DNA from: Opitutia bacterium
GTDB taxonomy: Bacteria > Verrucomicrobiota > Verrucomicrobiia > Opitutales > Opitutaceae
Length of the DNA stretch: 64,000 nt
Reading direction: 5' to 3'
NCBI GenBank assembly: GCA_016217595.1
Contig: JACRHS010000004.1
Span: forward strand, 62,001 to 126,000
The position numbers and the translations under genes were made by a program. The stretch's first letter is position 1, and each line of letters opens with the position of its first letter. This document shows, piece by piece, positions 45,391-54,671 of the stretch. The notes beneath the pieces are model-generated. The model saw nothing but the letters and a program-made list of their open reading frames with translations. It ran no database searches and was not told the origin of the DNA.

Positions 45391-45789
45391 ATGTCACTCT
45401 TCAATCTTGTTCCCACGTTCTCCCGCGCCGCCGCGCGCACCGAGTCCGCTCCCGCCGCCAACGAACCCACCGCGAAGCCGCTCTACGAACTCAAAGCCAC
45501 CGACGAAGCCTGGGCGCTGACCGTCCAGCTGCCCGGCGTGGCCAAGGACGGACTCGAGATCACCGCGGACGACAGTCAGCTCCGCATCGTGGGCCGACGC
45601 GCCTGGAAGCAGCCCGCCGGCTGGACCGCGCTCTACCGCGAATCCACGGACCTGCCCTACGAGCTCGTCCTCACCCACGACAACGCCGTCGACGTGGAGA
45701 AGATCCACGCGGAGCTGCAAGACGGTGTGCTGCGTGCCTCGTTGCCCAAGGCCGCCGCCATCAAGCCCCGCAAGATCGCGGTGAACTAA
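45391..45789 (+). CDS. Small heat-shock protein Hsp20, second of tandem pair
   Basis: 132 aa. Alpha-crystallin domain at about 33-120: YELKATDEAWALTVQLPGVAKDGLEI, RIVGRRAWKQP, and LQDGVLRASLPKAAAIKPRKIAV at the C-terminus (cited in part). The Trp-containing WKQPAGWTALYRES loop is longer than in the first copy, so the two are paralogues with different dimer loops, not recent duplicates. C/T-rich leader before ATG, no Shine-Dalgarno. The pair probably forms one heat-inducible unit; no CIRCE or sigma-32-like box was found. Confidence 0.92.
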   Translation: MSLFNLVPTFSRAAARTESAPAANEPTAKPLYELKATDEAWALTVQLPGVAKDGLEITADDSQLRIVGRRAWKQPAGWTALYRESTDLPYELVLTHDNAVDVEKIHAELQDGVLRASLPKAAAIKPRKIAVN

Positions 45790-45845
45790 AACTTTGACGC
45801 CGGCCCGCACCGGATAAATCCGCCCGCGAGCCCGCGCCGTGCAAC

Positions 45846-45876
45846 CGCCGGACGTTTAACCAACGTCCGGCGTTTT
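45846..45876 (+). terminator. Intrinsic terminator of the hsp20 pair
   Basis: A 10-base perfect stem CGCCGGACGT/ACGTCCGGCG with a 7-base loop, followed on the plus strand by TTTTCG. It lies 57 bases after the second hsp20 stop and just before the convergent oxidoreductase stop. Confidence 0.85.
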
Positions 45877-45908
45877 CGTGGCCAACCTCCAACGGTGCCG
45901 CCGCCGGC

Positions 45909-46865
45909 TCAGCCGCCGTTGGCCTTGATCACTTCGGCGAGCGACACCGGCACGCCACCGCGCCGCTTGCTCTCGTCGGCCGCTTCCATGAAGGCGATGA
46001 TTTCGAGGCTCTGGGCCTGCGGCACCGGCACTTCCTTGGTCTGGAAAAACTTGATGATCTCCTTGAGCAGCGCGCCGTAGATGTAGCCGTTCGACTCCGC
46101 CGTGCCCTTGGTGCCGTAGGCCTTGATGTGGAAGGTCGGCTCCGCATTACGGATACCGCACACCACACCCACGCGACCGTCGGACCACACGCCGGTGACG
46201 ATGTCCGTCTCCGCCGTGTGCGTACGCACCACCGTCTGGCAGCCGCAACCGAGCACCGTGATCAAAGGCTCCACCGCATGGATGGCGTACCAGAACAGAT
46301 CGGGATGGTGCGGCTCCAGCCCGGCCGGACTCTGGGCCACCACGCAACGCAGCGCGCCCAGCTTGCCGCTCATGATCTCGGGAATGTTCGGGCCGTAACG
46401 CAGCGACGACGACGTGAACCACGGCGTGTTGTACTGTTTGCCCAGACGCGCGATTTCCAGCGCATCGCGCAGCGAGCCCGCCAGCGGCTTGTCGATGAAC
46501 ACCGGCTTGCCGAACGGAAACACCTTCCGCGCCAGCTCCAGATGCGGCCGGCCGTCGACGTTCTCGATCATGATCGCATCGACGTTGGCGGCGACTTCCT
46601 CGGCGGTGGCGTACATCTTCACACCGAACTCCTCGGTCATCTGCTTCGTGTAGCCCTCGACGCGCGAATAGCTGGCCTCGACGTCGGGACTCCAGCTTTT
46701 GAGCGCCGCGACGACCTTGCCGCCGGGCACGTGCTGCTCGGGACTGGCCGGCTTGTTGAGCGCTTGCGTGAAGGCGATGACGTGCGAGGTATCGAGCCCG
46801 AGAATGCCAATGCGCAAATCGGCCGGTTTCGACGCCGTGTTACTGGAGGAATTGGAGGATGCCAT
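45909..46865 (-). CDS. Gfo/Idh/MocA-type oxidoreductase
   Basis: 318 aa. NAD(P)-binding start LRIGILGLDTSHVIAF (altered GxGxxG), IENVDGRPHLELARKVFPFGKPVFIDKPLAG with the DKP in place of the usual EKP, and HPDLFWYAIHAVEPL in the catalytic region. These enzymes oxidise or reduce sugars and inositol derivatives. The odd glycine motif and DKP put it in the divergent Verrucomicrobiota/Planctomycetes sub-branch. Substrate unknown. ATG 46865 was chosen; an ATG 27 bases upstream is possible. It is divergent from the FKBP gene. Confidence 0.82.
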   Translation of the reverse strand: MASSNSSSNTASKPADLRIGILGLDTSHVIAFTQALNKPASPEQHVPGGKVVAALKSWSPDVEASYSRVEGYTKQMTEEFGVKMYATAEEVAANVDAIMIENVDGRPHLELARKVFPFGKPVFIDKPLAGSLRDALEIARLGKQYNTPWFTSSSLRYGPNIPEIMSGKLGALRCVVAQSPAGLEPHHPDLFWYAIHAVEPLITVLGCGCQTVVRTHTAETDIVTGVWSDGRVGVVCGIRNAEPTFHIKAYGTKGTAESNGYIYGALLKEIIKFFQTKEVPVPQAQSLEIIAFMEAADESKRRGGVPVSLAEVIKANGG

Positions 46866-47001
46866 AGGATGTGCGGTAACCAACTGGTTCATTGCCTGGG
46901 TGCAACTGCAAAATTCCGCCGCGAGCGGACGCCGGGATGAAAACGCCGGCTTGCCCGCGGGGCGGGGATCACCGTAGGTTCCCGCGCCGCATCCTTTTCC
47001 C

Positions 47002-47508
47002 ATGATCTCCCCCCGCTGTCTCCTCTTTTCCGGTCTGGCGCTGACGCTCGCGTTGGCCGGATGCTCGAAAAACTCTGAAACCGCCGCCGACCGCGAGGCG
47101 CGCAAGGCCGGCGCCTACAGCCTCTCCGCCGCCGACCAGAAGGTGGTGGCCGAGAAATTCCCCGGCGCGCTACAGACCGACACCGGCCTGCGCTACATCG
47201 TCCGCGCGCCCGGCACCGGCACGACCACGCCCCGCTACGGCGCGCAAGTCGTCGCCAACTACGATCTGCGCCTGCTCGACGGCACGCCGCTCGAAAGCTC
47301 GGTGCAAAGCGGCAAGCCGCTCAATTTCCGCGTCGGCATGGGCAACGTGATCAAAGGCTGGGACGAGGCGTTTCTCACCATGAAGAAAGGCGAACGCCGC
47401 ACGCTGATCGTGCCGCACTGGCTCGGCTACGGCGTCACCGGCAGCCCGCCGCGCATCCCGCCCTACGCCACGCTGGTGTTCGAAGTCGAGCTGCTCGATT
47501 TCCACTGA
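47002..47508 (+). CDS. FKBP-type peptidyl-prolyl isomerase lipoprotein
   Basis: 168 aa. Lipobox LALAGC (lipid Cys21). The FKBP domain is at about 70-165: GAQVVANYDLRLLDGTPLESS, GNVIKGWDEAFLTMKKGERRTLIVPHWLGYG, and PPYATLVFEVELLDFH (given in pieces). It accelerates prolyl cis-trans isomerisation of exported proteins and is probably anchored in a periplasm-facing membrane. CTTTTCCC directly precedes ATG 47002. Confidence 0.93.
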   Translation: MISPRCLLFSGLALTLALAGCSKNSETAADREARKAGAYSLSAADQKVVAEKFPGALQTDTGLRYIVRAPGTGTTTPRYGAQVVANYDLRLLDGTPLESSVQSGKPLNFRVGMGNVIKGWDEAFLTMKKGERRTLIVPHWLGYGVTGSPPRIPPYATLVFEVELLDFH

Positions 47509-47523
47509 GCCGCCGTCCGGCGC

Positions 47524-48786
47524 TCAGCGCGGATCGACGACCTGCCCGAGGACCAGACACGCCCCGCTGGGGCGATGCTGGATCGCGAACAAAAACGGCC
47601 GGTCGACGCGGACTTCAAAGGGTTGCTTTCGAAAAGCAGCCCCACCAGCCGAGGCAACGGCACTTACCGCCGACGCTTCAGTTCCCGCCTCATCGATTGA
47701 GATGAAGGTTTGGTGAAACACATCATGAATCATGAGCCACTCCGTGGCTGAGCGTGGTGCGATTGGATCGAAATTGGCACTACCTCGCGGCTGGTCAAAT
47801 GCATCAAAAACACCGAGCGCATTGAGCTGTTTGCGCAAAGCCATGGACATTCCTGCGAGGCGAAATTTGGGCAGATACAGCGCTATTTCGAGCGCTGGAG
47901 TGGCACGCAACTCACTACACGTGCGCAAAAAACTCGGCGTCAGCTTGGCCGCCACAGTATCGAGGCTTGTTCCTTCATCCGGCAGGAAAATAACGAACTG
48001 CATGTCATAGCCGATATAATCCAACGCCATGGCGATGAATCCTTCTGACCGCATATAGCCGAGGTAACGTCGAGCCGACATAGTCGGCACGAGTTCCGTG
48101 TTTCCTCGACGCACATGAAACGGTTGCTCCTTAGTGGCCGATAGATGGAACCGCTGAGCCCACGGAGCCTTCAGATAGAGCGCATTTACCAACACAAGGC
48201 GCGTGATAGCGCTTACTCCATCAGGCGGGATCAGATTACGAATCTTTTGGCGTGTCTGGGTTTCTACCCAATCGTTGATAATTCTACGCGCAGCCTCCGC
48301 ATCGGAGCGAAAATCGAGCGGTTGTAACAGGGCATCAAATGCTGGCCGCAACAGCGCTCGATACTCGTCGCGAAACGCATAGCCCTGTTGCCCGAAAATC
48401 CGGTTGGCCACGTTCCACTCGATGGCCTGGGCATTGGTTTCGTATTTTTGGCGTTGCGGCAGCGAATCCACGGTTTTCTGCACGGTCGCCGCCAGCCTTT
48501 GACGCAACGCGGCGAATCCCGCGGCCAGCGCCGCATTGTCGTCGGGGAAATGCAAGGCGCGGCCCAGCTCGGCGCGCGTGGCGCCGGCCGCGCCCGTGTA
48601 CGCCAGCGCCAGCCCGCTGCTCAGCGAGTACGGTGACACCGCGAAGTTGGCGTCGGGCTGCGTTGCGGCCAGCTGGCGGAAGAGTTCGACACCGAAACGG
48701 TTCGTGGCCTCAGCGGCGTCAAACTCCGCGGCGCGGACCGTTATCAACAACAACACGAACACGACGATCAGTCGAAGGGGTTGCAT
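47524..48786 (-). CDS. Bacterial serpin (serine protease inhibitor)
   Basis: 420 aa. Signal peptide (QPLRLIVVFVLLLITVRA). The serpin fold is clear: NFAVSPYSLSSGLALAYTGAAG (start of helix B), NALYLKAPWAQRF, FLPDEGTSLDTVAAKL, LYLPKFRL, and the C-terminal DRPFLFAIQHRPSGACLVLGQVVDP. The hinge of the reactive loop, EAGTEASAV at about 368, matches inhibitory serpins, so it should trap proteases by insertion. The loop carries ASAGGAAF around P1 and may be four residues longer than in antitrypsin, so P1 is uncertain. The coding strand is less GC-rich in the second half. Third in YfcE-YgjP-serpin order on this strand, 29 bases after YgjP. Confidence 0.9.
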   Translation of the reverse strand: MQPLRLIVVFVLLLITVRAAEFDAAEATNRFGVELFRQLAATQPDANFAVSPYSLSSGLALAYTGAAGATRAELGRALHFPDDNAALAAGFAALRQRLAATVQKTVDSLPQRQKYETNAQAIEWNVANRIFGQQGYAFRDEYRALLRPAFDALLQPLDFRSDAEAARRIINDWVETQTRQKIRNLIPPDGVSAITRLVLVNALYLKAPWAQRFHLSATKEQPFHVRRGNTELVPTMSARRYLGYMRSEGFIAMALDYIGYDMQFVIFLPDEGTSLDTVAAKLTPSFLRTCSELRATPALEIALYLPKFRLAGMSMALRKQLNALGVFDAFDQPRGSANFDPIAPRSATEWLMIHDVFHQTFISIDEAGTEASAVSAVASAGGAAFRKQPFEVRVDRPFLFAIQHRPSGACLVLGQVVDPR

Positions 48787-48815
48787 AGAAAATTTGGCGG
48801 TGCCCTCGCGCGGAC

Positions 48816-49664
48816 TCACAGCCCGAGCAGGCTGCCGTTGCGTTTGAGCCAGTGCTCGGCGTCGCGCCAGCCGGGGCACACGGCTTCCACCCGCGCCCAA
48901 AAACGCGCCGAGTGGTTCATCTCCGCCAGGTGCATCAGCTCGTGATAAATGATGTAGTCGCGCACGAAGTCCGGCGTCTGCACCAGCCGCCAGTTGAGCG
49001 ACACCGTGCCGGCCGTCGAGCAGGAGCCCCAGCGCGAGCGCTGGTTGCGCACCGTCACCTGCTGCACCGCCATGTTGGTCTCCGCCGCGAGCTCCCATGT
49101 GCGCGCGGGTAACTCGATTTTCGCCCGCCGCGCGAAATGCGCCTCCAGCGTCGGCCGCAGATCGCCGTCGAGCCGCGCCACGCGAAACACATCGGCCGCC
49201 AGACACACCGCCGGACGCGGCGCTTCGCCCCACTCCACCGGCCCGGCCGGCGTGGCTGGACGAATCTCCGTGAGCTCGCCGCGCCAGAGCACATGCGTGC
49301 CGAGCGTCCACACCTCGGCGCCGCGCGGCCGATGGCGCTGCCGGGCGCGGGCGCGTTCCAGCCACTCGCGGTGTTGTTCGACAAACCGCATCGCTTCGCG
49401 CTCGGTGCCGCGCGACGGGATCGTCGCCACCGCCACGCCGTCGCGCCGCAACGTGAGCCGGTAATGCCGCGCCCGCCAGCTGCGTTGAAAAACCACGTCG
49501 TCGGTCACCGGCGCCGGCGCGGAGACTCCGAGCGCGGGCGGCGCCACGACGATGCCGGTGTCGGCGGCCGGCTGCGGGTGATGCCGTGGCGTCGGCGGCA
49601 CCCGGTGCACACCCGGTTGCGGCGCGAAAAGCCCGAAGAGATCCTGTTGCTGCCCGTCGCTCAC
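48816..49664 (-). CDS. YgjP-like zinc metallopeptidase (DUF45)
   Basis: 282 aa, GTG start. The zinc site is HELMH at 241-245 (YIIYHELMHLAEMNHSARFW) with the third ligand His about six residues later. Upstream, TVRNQRSRWGSCSTAGTVSLNWRL is the conserved YgjP/WLM core. The N-terminal 60 residues are Pro-rich and atypical. Cytoplasmic or wall-associated minimal protease of unknown substrate. Possibly co-transcribed with the downstream serpin. Confidence 0.9.
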   Translation of the reverse strand: MSDGQQQDLFGLFAPQPGVHRVPPTPRHHPQPAADTGIVVAPPALGVSAPAPVTDDVVFQRSWRARHYRLTLRRDGVAVATIPSRGTEREAMRFVEQHREWLERARARQRHRPRGAEVWTLGTHVLWRGELTEIRPATPAGPVEWGEAPRPAVCLAADVFRVARLDGDLRPTLEAHFARRAKIELPARTWELAAETNMAVQQVTVRNQRSRWGSCSTAGTVSLNWRLVQTPDFVRDYIIYHELMHLAEMNHSARFWARVEAVCPGWRDAEHWLKRNGSLLGL

Positions 49665-49766
49665 GTTGGCGCGCAGTAAACGGATTTGCGCGCGCGATGC
49701 CAGTGCGATGTCGCCGAAACGGCGGACGCAAAGTCCGCCCCACCCCGAGACCCAATCCCGCGCAAC

Positions 49767-50204
49767 TCAGACGCGCACCAGTTTCCAGCGCACCGCCCGG
49801 CCCGCATCGAGTTCCAACCAGGCAAAGCACGCCGCCGATCTGCTACGCGGACTGGAGACGCTGCCCGGATTGAGCCAGCGCACGCCGTTGCTGTCGGTCT
49901 CGTCGCGCGGCACGTGGGTGTGCCCATGTAACACGATCTGCGCGCCCGGCGGCGCCAGCGGCGGCGGGATGTGCACGAGATGGCAGACCACGCCGGCGCG
50001 TTCCAAGGTGAGCGTGAGCGGCCACGGATGGTCGTCGCAATTGCCGCGGACCACGCGCAAGGGCCGGCCCAGTTGCTCGAACTCCACCAGCAACTCCGGC
50101 GCGACCACGTCGCCGAGGTGCCAGATTTCGTCGGCATGGCGCAGCCGCGCGGGCAGCCCTGACGGGTAGTGTCCGTGAGTGTCGGCGAAGACAGCGATGC
50201 GCAT
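49767..50204 (-). CDS. YfcE/MJ0936-like metallophosphoesterase
   Basis: 145 aa. Calcineurin-like dinuclear-metal motifs: DTHGH, GDVV, GNCD, and HGHTH, then NPGSVSSPRS. It hydrolyses small phosphodiesters in vitro in known relatives; its in vivo substrate is unknown. First gene of the YfcE-YgjP-serpin order. ATG 50204 gives the conserved RIAVFADTHGH start. Confidence 0.93.
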   Translation of the reverse strand: MRIAVFADTHGHYPSGLPARLRHADEIWHLGDVVAPELLVEFEQLGRPLRVVRGNCDDHPWPLTLTLERAGVVCHLVHIPPPLAPPGAQIVLHGHTHVPRDETDSNGVRWLNPGSVSSPRSRSAACFAWLELDAGRAVRWKLVRV

Positions 50205-50629
50205 GGCGGCAACTTGCCGCGCCGCCCGCCCGCCGACGAGCGGGAATTCTACCACCCGGGAAACCGACCCAACCTTTCATCGACGCGCCCCGGCACCACG
50301 GGCCTGACCGGCACGCCTGAGCGCAGCCCAATAGTTTTTACGTTCCTTTTAGCCGGGAATTTTTCCCGGTTTTCCGGGAGGGTTTTCCTTTGTTCCCCTG
50401 CGCAGGATGTCGCAACGTAGGTAGTCTGTCATGTACCTGCCACCGTCCTTTTCGTCCCGTTGTCCGCGTGTGCTGTGCGCGCAAACGGGATTGCGCCCCC
50501 AACCGGGCCATCCCATGCTACACTCGCTTTTGCTCGAACCAGTATGACCTGAGCCCTTCCCGGGCCATGCCATCTCCATTTGCGTCGTAATCTGCTGCCA
50601 GCCTGTATTCTCCCTCCTTGAGCCTCTCC
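50205..50629. other. Divergent intergenic region before the kinase cassette
   Basis: 425 bases. It holds a terminator-like hairpin CCGGGAA-TTT-TTCCCGG at 50353-50369 followed by TTTT on the plus strand, then GGGAGGG. No gene precedes it on the plus strand, so it may be a leader attenuator or a stop for stray transcripts. No protein-coding frame is supported. Confidence 0.45.
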
Positions 50630-52033
50630 ATGCCTTCCGCACCAACGGAAAATCCTTCTGCGGCGCCCGCGCCTGCGGCTGGCTTGCAGCTGGCGGATCT
50701 CTTTGACCTCACTGAGATTCAAGAAATCCAGGATGCGTTCGCCCGCGCCACCGGCGTCGCCTCGATCATCACCGATCCGCAGGGGCGGCCCATCACCCGC
50801 CCAAGCAATTTCTGCTATTTGTGCGAGCACATCATCCGCCGCACGCCAACGGGGTTGGCCAACTGCATGACTTCCGCCGCCACGATCGGCCGGCGACATC
50901 CTGAAAGCGCGGTGATTCAACCCTGCTTGAGCGGCGGGTTGTGGGATGCCGGCACGAGTATTTGCGTGGGCGACCAGCACATCGCCAACTGGCTGATCGG
51001 CCAGGTGCGGGATGACGCGGCCAATGACGAGCAGATGCTGGCGTATGCCCGGACCATCGGCGCGGATGAAGCGGAGTACCGGGCGGCGTTGCAACAAGTG
51101 CCCCGCATGTCGCGCGAACAGTTTTTGCATATCGGCGCCGCGTTGCACCTGATTGGCCGGCAACTCTCGCACCTGGCCTACCAAAACCGCCAGCAGGCCG
51201 AGGCTATCGCCGCGCGCCGGAAGGCCGAGCAGGAGCGCGAGCATCTGGTGCAGGCGTTGGCGCTCAAAAACCGCGAGCTCGAAAACGTGTTGTACACCGC
51301 ATCGCACGATCTGCGTTCGCCGTTGTTGAACATTCAGGGATTTTCCCGGCGGCTGGCACAGGCGTGCGAGGATTTGCGCGGCCTGCTCGCGCAACCCGAC
51401 CTGCCCGCGGGTCCGCGCGATGCCGCGACGCCGATCATTCAGGAGCAGATTCCGAAGGCGCTGCATTTCATCCGCTCGGGAGTGGACAAAATGGAAACGC
51501 TCATCGGCGGGCTGCTCCGCATCTCGCGCCTGGGCCAGGTGACGCTGCACCTGCAAACCCTCGACATGAACCAGCTGGTGCAGCGGACGGTGGCGGCGGG
51601 CGCCTTCCAAATCCAGGAAGCCGGCGCCACCATCGAAGTGCTGCCTCTCCCGACCTGCACGGGCGATGCGACCCTGCTCAGCCAAGCCTTTTCCAACTTG
51701 ATCGACAATGCCCTGAAGTACCGCCACGCCGACCGCGCGCCCCGTATTCGCATCAGCGGCCAAATCGCGGGCGAGCGAGTGATCTACTGTGTCGCCGACA
51801 ACGGTATCGGCATCGCTCCCGAACATCTGGAAAAAATCTGGGAGCTTTTCCGCCGGCTCCATCCCACCGGCACCACCGGGGGCGAAGGCCTCGGGTTGAC
51901 CATCGTACGCCGCATCGTTGAACGGCATGACGGACATGTCTGGGTGGAGTCCGCCCCGGGCGAAGGCAGCCGGTTCCTGCTTGCGTTGCCGCTGGCCGGC
52001 CCGATCCGGGCAATCGCAAAGGTGTCGGCATGA
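50630..52033 (+). CDS. PocR-domain histidine kinase
   Basis: 467 aa, soluble. PocR sensory domain at about 20-185 with the conserved cysteines Cys62, Cys65, Cys79, Cys99 (FCYLCEHIIRRTPTGLANCM, VIQPCLSGGLWDAGTSICVGDQHIANW in pieces). HisKA: His226 in LYTASHDLRSPLLNIQGF, the phytochrome-like subclass. HATPase: FSNLIDNALKYRH, DNGIGIAPEHLEKIWELF, GEGLGLTIVRRIVERH. PocR domains bind small organic ligands such as propanediol. First of four consecutive signalling genes; its stop overlaps the next start (ATGA at 52030-52033). ATG 50630 follows GCCTCTCC; an in-frame TTG lies four codons upstream. Confidence 0.92.
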   Translation: MPSAPTENPSAAPAPAAGLQLADLFDLTEIQEIQDAFARATGVASIITDPQGRPITRPSNFCYLCEHIIRRTPTGLANCMTSAATIGRRHPESAVIQPCLSGGLWDAGTSICVGDQHIANWLIGQVRDDAANDEQMLAYARTIGADEAEYRAALQQVPRMSREQFLHIGAALHLIGRQLSHLAYQNRQQAEAIAARRKAEQEREHLVQALALKNRELENVLYTASHDLRSPLLNIQGFSRRLAQACEDLRGLLAQPDLPAGPRDAATPIIQEQIPKALHFIRSGVDKMETLIGGLLRISRLGQVTLHLQTLDMNQLVQRTVAAGAFQIQEAGATIEVLPLPTCTGDATLLSQAFSNLIDNALKYRHADRAPRIRISGQIAGERVIYCVADNGIGIAPEHLEKIWELFRRLHPTGTTGGEGLGLTIVRRIVERHDGHVWVESAPGEGSRFLLALPLAGPIRAIAKVSA

Positions 52034-54612
52034 AGGCACCGTCGCTCCCCCCGGAACGCTACCTCTTGCTGATCCTGCTGGGCACCATCCTGGCCATCGG
52101 TGGCGCCAGCTTCGCGTTCTATTATCGGCAAAAGGCGACGCTCGCCACCGCCACGCACGAACAGTTGAGCGCCATTGCCGATCTGAAGGTGAAGCAAATC
52201 CTGCGCTGGCGGGAGCAGCGACTGAGCGATGCCCAAGTGGTGCTGCATGATCGGATGGTGGCCGCAACCGTGCGCACCTATCTCGCCCAGCCGACCAATC
52301 GGGAAGCGCAACGCCAGATTGAGGAATGGGTGGGCGCATGGCGGCAGTTCAACCGATACCGCCGCGTGATGTTGCTCGATCCACAGGCACAACCCCGCCT
52401 AGCCATGCCCGTCACGATGACCGAAATCGATGTGGCCACCCGCATCGCCGTCATCGCGGCCGCCCACCAGCGCCAGGTCCAAATCATGGATCTGCACCGC
52501 AATTCTGAAAACGACCGCGTGAGCATGGACCTGCTTGTGCCGCTGTGGTCCGGGCGCAGCGACGATCCCACGGCCAAGCCAGTTGGCGTGCTGTTGTTCG
52601 AGATCGATCCGTACGATTTTCTCTATCCACACGTCCAGACCTGGCCCACCCCCAGCGAAACGGCTGAGACTCTGCTGTTCCGACGCGAGGGCAGTGATAT
52701 CGTTTATCTCAACGAACTGCTGCACCAACCCGACGCCGCCCTGCGCTTACGGCTCATGATCCCGGAGCATCAGGATTTGCTGGCCACTCAGGCGCTGCGC
52801 GAGCCGAAGGGCCTGCTCCAAGGCCGGGACTACCGCGGAGTACCGGTGGTCGGCGTCGCCCGCAGCATTCCCGATTCACCCTGGCTGATGATCGCCAAAC
52901 AAGACCGGCGGGAAATCGAAGCCCCTCTGCGGATGTGGCTGCAATGGATCATTGCCATCAGCGCGACGCTGGTGGCGCTGGCGAGTTTCGCGGTCGCTTT
53001 CGTATGGCGGAACCGCGAGGTGAAATTCACGCGCCATGAGCTGCAAGAACGCGCCGCGGCGGCCGCCGCGTTGCAAAGCTCCTACTCGCTGCGGCAAGCC
53101 ACCCTCGAGTCAACCGCCGACGGCCTGCTCGTCGTGGACCGCCATGGCCAGATCACCGATTTCAACGAGCGCTTTGTGCAATTGTGGAACATTCCCCGCC
53201 ACTTGCTCGATGCGAAAGATGACAAAGCCGTGATCCAACACGTCGTGGGTCAGCTGCGCGCTCCGGAGGCGTTCCTTGACCGGATCCAGGAGCTCTATAT
53301 GCGCCCGGAAGCCAACAGCTCGGATCTGCTGGAATTTACTGACGGCCGAGTGTTCGAGCGCTACTCGCATCCCCAACGCATCGAAGGCCGACCGGTCGGC
53401 CGCGTGTGGAGTTTCCGCGACATTACCGCGCGCCGTCAGGCTGAGGAACAGTTGCGCGAGACGCGCGACTACCTCGAAAACCTGCTCAACTACGCCAGTG
53501 CGCCCATCATCGTGTGGGACGCCGAGCTGCGCATCACGCGCTTCAATCACGCATTCGAACGCCTGACCGGCCGCTCCGCCGCCACCGTACTCGGGCACCG
53601 CCTCGACGAGCTTTTCGCCACCACCACCCGGCAGACCTGGCTCGAATTTATTCGCAACACCACGGGCCAGCGCTGGGAGACGGTGGAAATCCCCATCCAG
53701 ACGCAGGACGGCGCCGTGCGCACACTGTTGTGGAATTCCGCCACCCTCCATGCCGCCGACGGACGGACGGTGGTCGCGACCATCGCACAGGGCATCGACA
53801 TCACCGAGCGCAAACGCCTGGGCGCGGAACGCGAATCGCTGTTGTTGGAACTCAAACGCAAGAACAAGGAGCTGGAAGGCCTGATCTACGCCGCCTCGCA
53901 CGATCTGCGCTCTCCGCTGGTCAACATCGAGGGCTTCGGCCGCCGCCTGGAAAAAGCCTGTCAGGAGCTGTCCACCGCGATGGAGCATCCGTCGGTGCCG
54001 CCCGAAATCCGCCAGCAGACCTCTGTGATCACGCGCATCCAGGTGCCCAAAGCCCTGCATTTCATGCGGGCCGGCGTGGCCAAGATGAATGCCCTCATCG
54101 GCGGCTTGCTGCACCTTTCGCGCCTCGGTCTGGTACAGATCAAAACGGAGCCGCTCGACATGAATCGCCTGCTCCAACAAGTCACAGGCGCGCTTGCCTT
54201 CCAGCTCCAACGCGAAGGCGTCACGCTGGAAATCGAACCGCTGCCGCCCTGCGCCGGCGATGGGCAGCTGATCAATCAGGTGTTTTCCAACCTGCTCGAC
54301 AACGCTCTCAAATATCGCGATCCCGCCCGCCCGCTGCACATCCGCGTCTCCGGCCGCACCGTCGACACCGAGTCGATCTACTGCGTGGCGGACACCGGCC
54401 TCGGTATCGCACCCGAATATCAGGCCAAGATCTGGGAGCTGTTCCACCGCTTGCATCCCTCGAGCGATGTGCCGGGCGAAGGGCTCGGCCTCAATCTCGT
54501 GCAACGCATCCTCGAGCGCCATCGCGGTCGGGTCTGGGTGGAATCAGAGGTCGGCAGTGGCAGTCGCTTTTATGTCGCGTTACACACGACGGAAGCCGAT
54601 GTAAATGCGTAG
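52030..54612 (+). CDS. Membrane histidine kinase: dCache-like sensor, two PAS, HisKA, HATPase
   Basis: 860 aa. Membrane helix 11-31, extracytoplasmic dCache-like region up to about 300 (LKVKQILRWREQR..., VGVARSIPDSPWLMIAKQDRREIEAP), second helix at about 306-328, two PAS domains (about 350-475 and 480-605), HisKA with His624 in YAASHDLRSPLVNIEGF, and HATPase (NLLDNALKYRD, DTGLGIAPEYQAKIWELFHRLHP, GEGLGLNLVQRILERH). The catalytic half is strikingly similar to that of the preceding PocR kinase, so the two may share one partner or arise by duplication. Overlaps the PocR kinase gene by four bases. Confidence 0.9.
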   Translation: MKAPSLPPERYLLLILLGTILAIGGASFAFYYRQKATLATATHEQLSAIADLKVKQILRWREQRLSDAQVVLHDRMVAATVRTYLAQPTNREAQRQIEEWVGAWRQFNRYRRVMLLDPQAQPRLAMPVTMTEIDVATRIAVIAAAHQRQVQIMDLHRNSENDRVSMDLLVPLWSGRSDDPTAKPVGVLLFEIDPYDFLYPHVQTWPTPSETAETLLFRREGSDIVYLNELLHQPDAALRLRLMIPEHQDLLATQALREPKGLLQGRDYRGVPVVGVARSIPDSPWLMIAKQDRREIEAPLRMWLQWIIAISATLVALASFAVAFVWRNREVKFTRHELQERAAAAAALQSSYSLRQATLESTADGLLVVDRHGQITDFNERFVQLWNIPRHLLDAKDDKAVIQHVVGQLRAPEAFLDRIQELYMRPEANSSDLLEFTDGRVFERYSHPQRIEGRPVGRVWSFRDITARRQAEEQLRETRDYLENLLNYASAPIIVWDAELRITRFNHAFERLTGRSAATVLGHRLDELFATTTRQTWLEFIRNTTGQRWETVEIPIQTQDGAVRTLLWNSATLHAADGRTVVATIAQGIDITERKRLGAERESLLLELKRKNKELEGLIYAASHDLRSPLVNIEGFGRRLEKACQELSTAMEHPSVPPEIRQQTSVITRIQVPKALHFMRAGVAKMNALIGGLLHLSRLGLVQIKTEPLDMNRLLQQVTGALAFQLQREGVTLEIEPLPPCAGDGQLINQVFSNLLDNALKYRDPARPLHIRVSGRTVDTESIYCVADTGLGIAPEYQAKIWELFHRLHPSSDVPGEGLGLNLVQRILERHRGRVWVESEVGSGSRFYVALHTTEADVNA

Positions 54613-54671
54613 TCTTCCGCATTGCACCGTCAGCGTCCCGTCCGTTGTATCCTGCTACCGGAAACCCCACC

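Noticed and set aside
48787..49830. Upstream extension of the serpin frame
   Set aside because: It overlaps the YgjP gene in a different frame; serpin homology and signal peptide begin at 48786.
53514..54671. Upstream extension of the stand-alone receiver frame
   Set aside because: It lies in a shadow frame of the preceding kinase; the receiver begins at ATG 54672.
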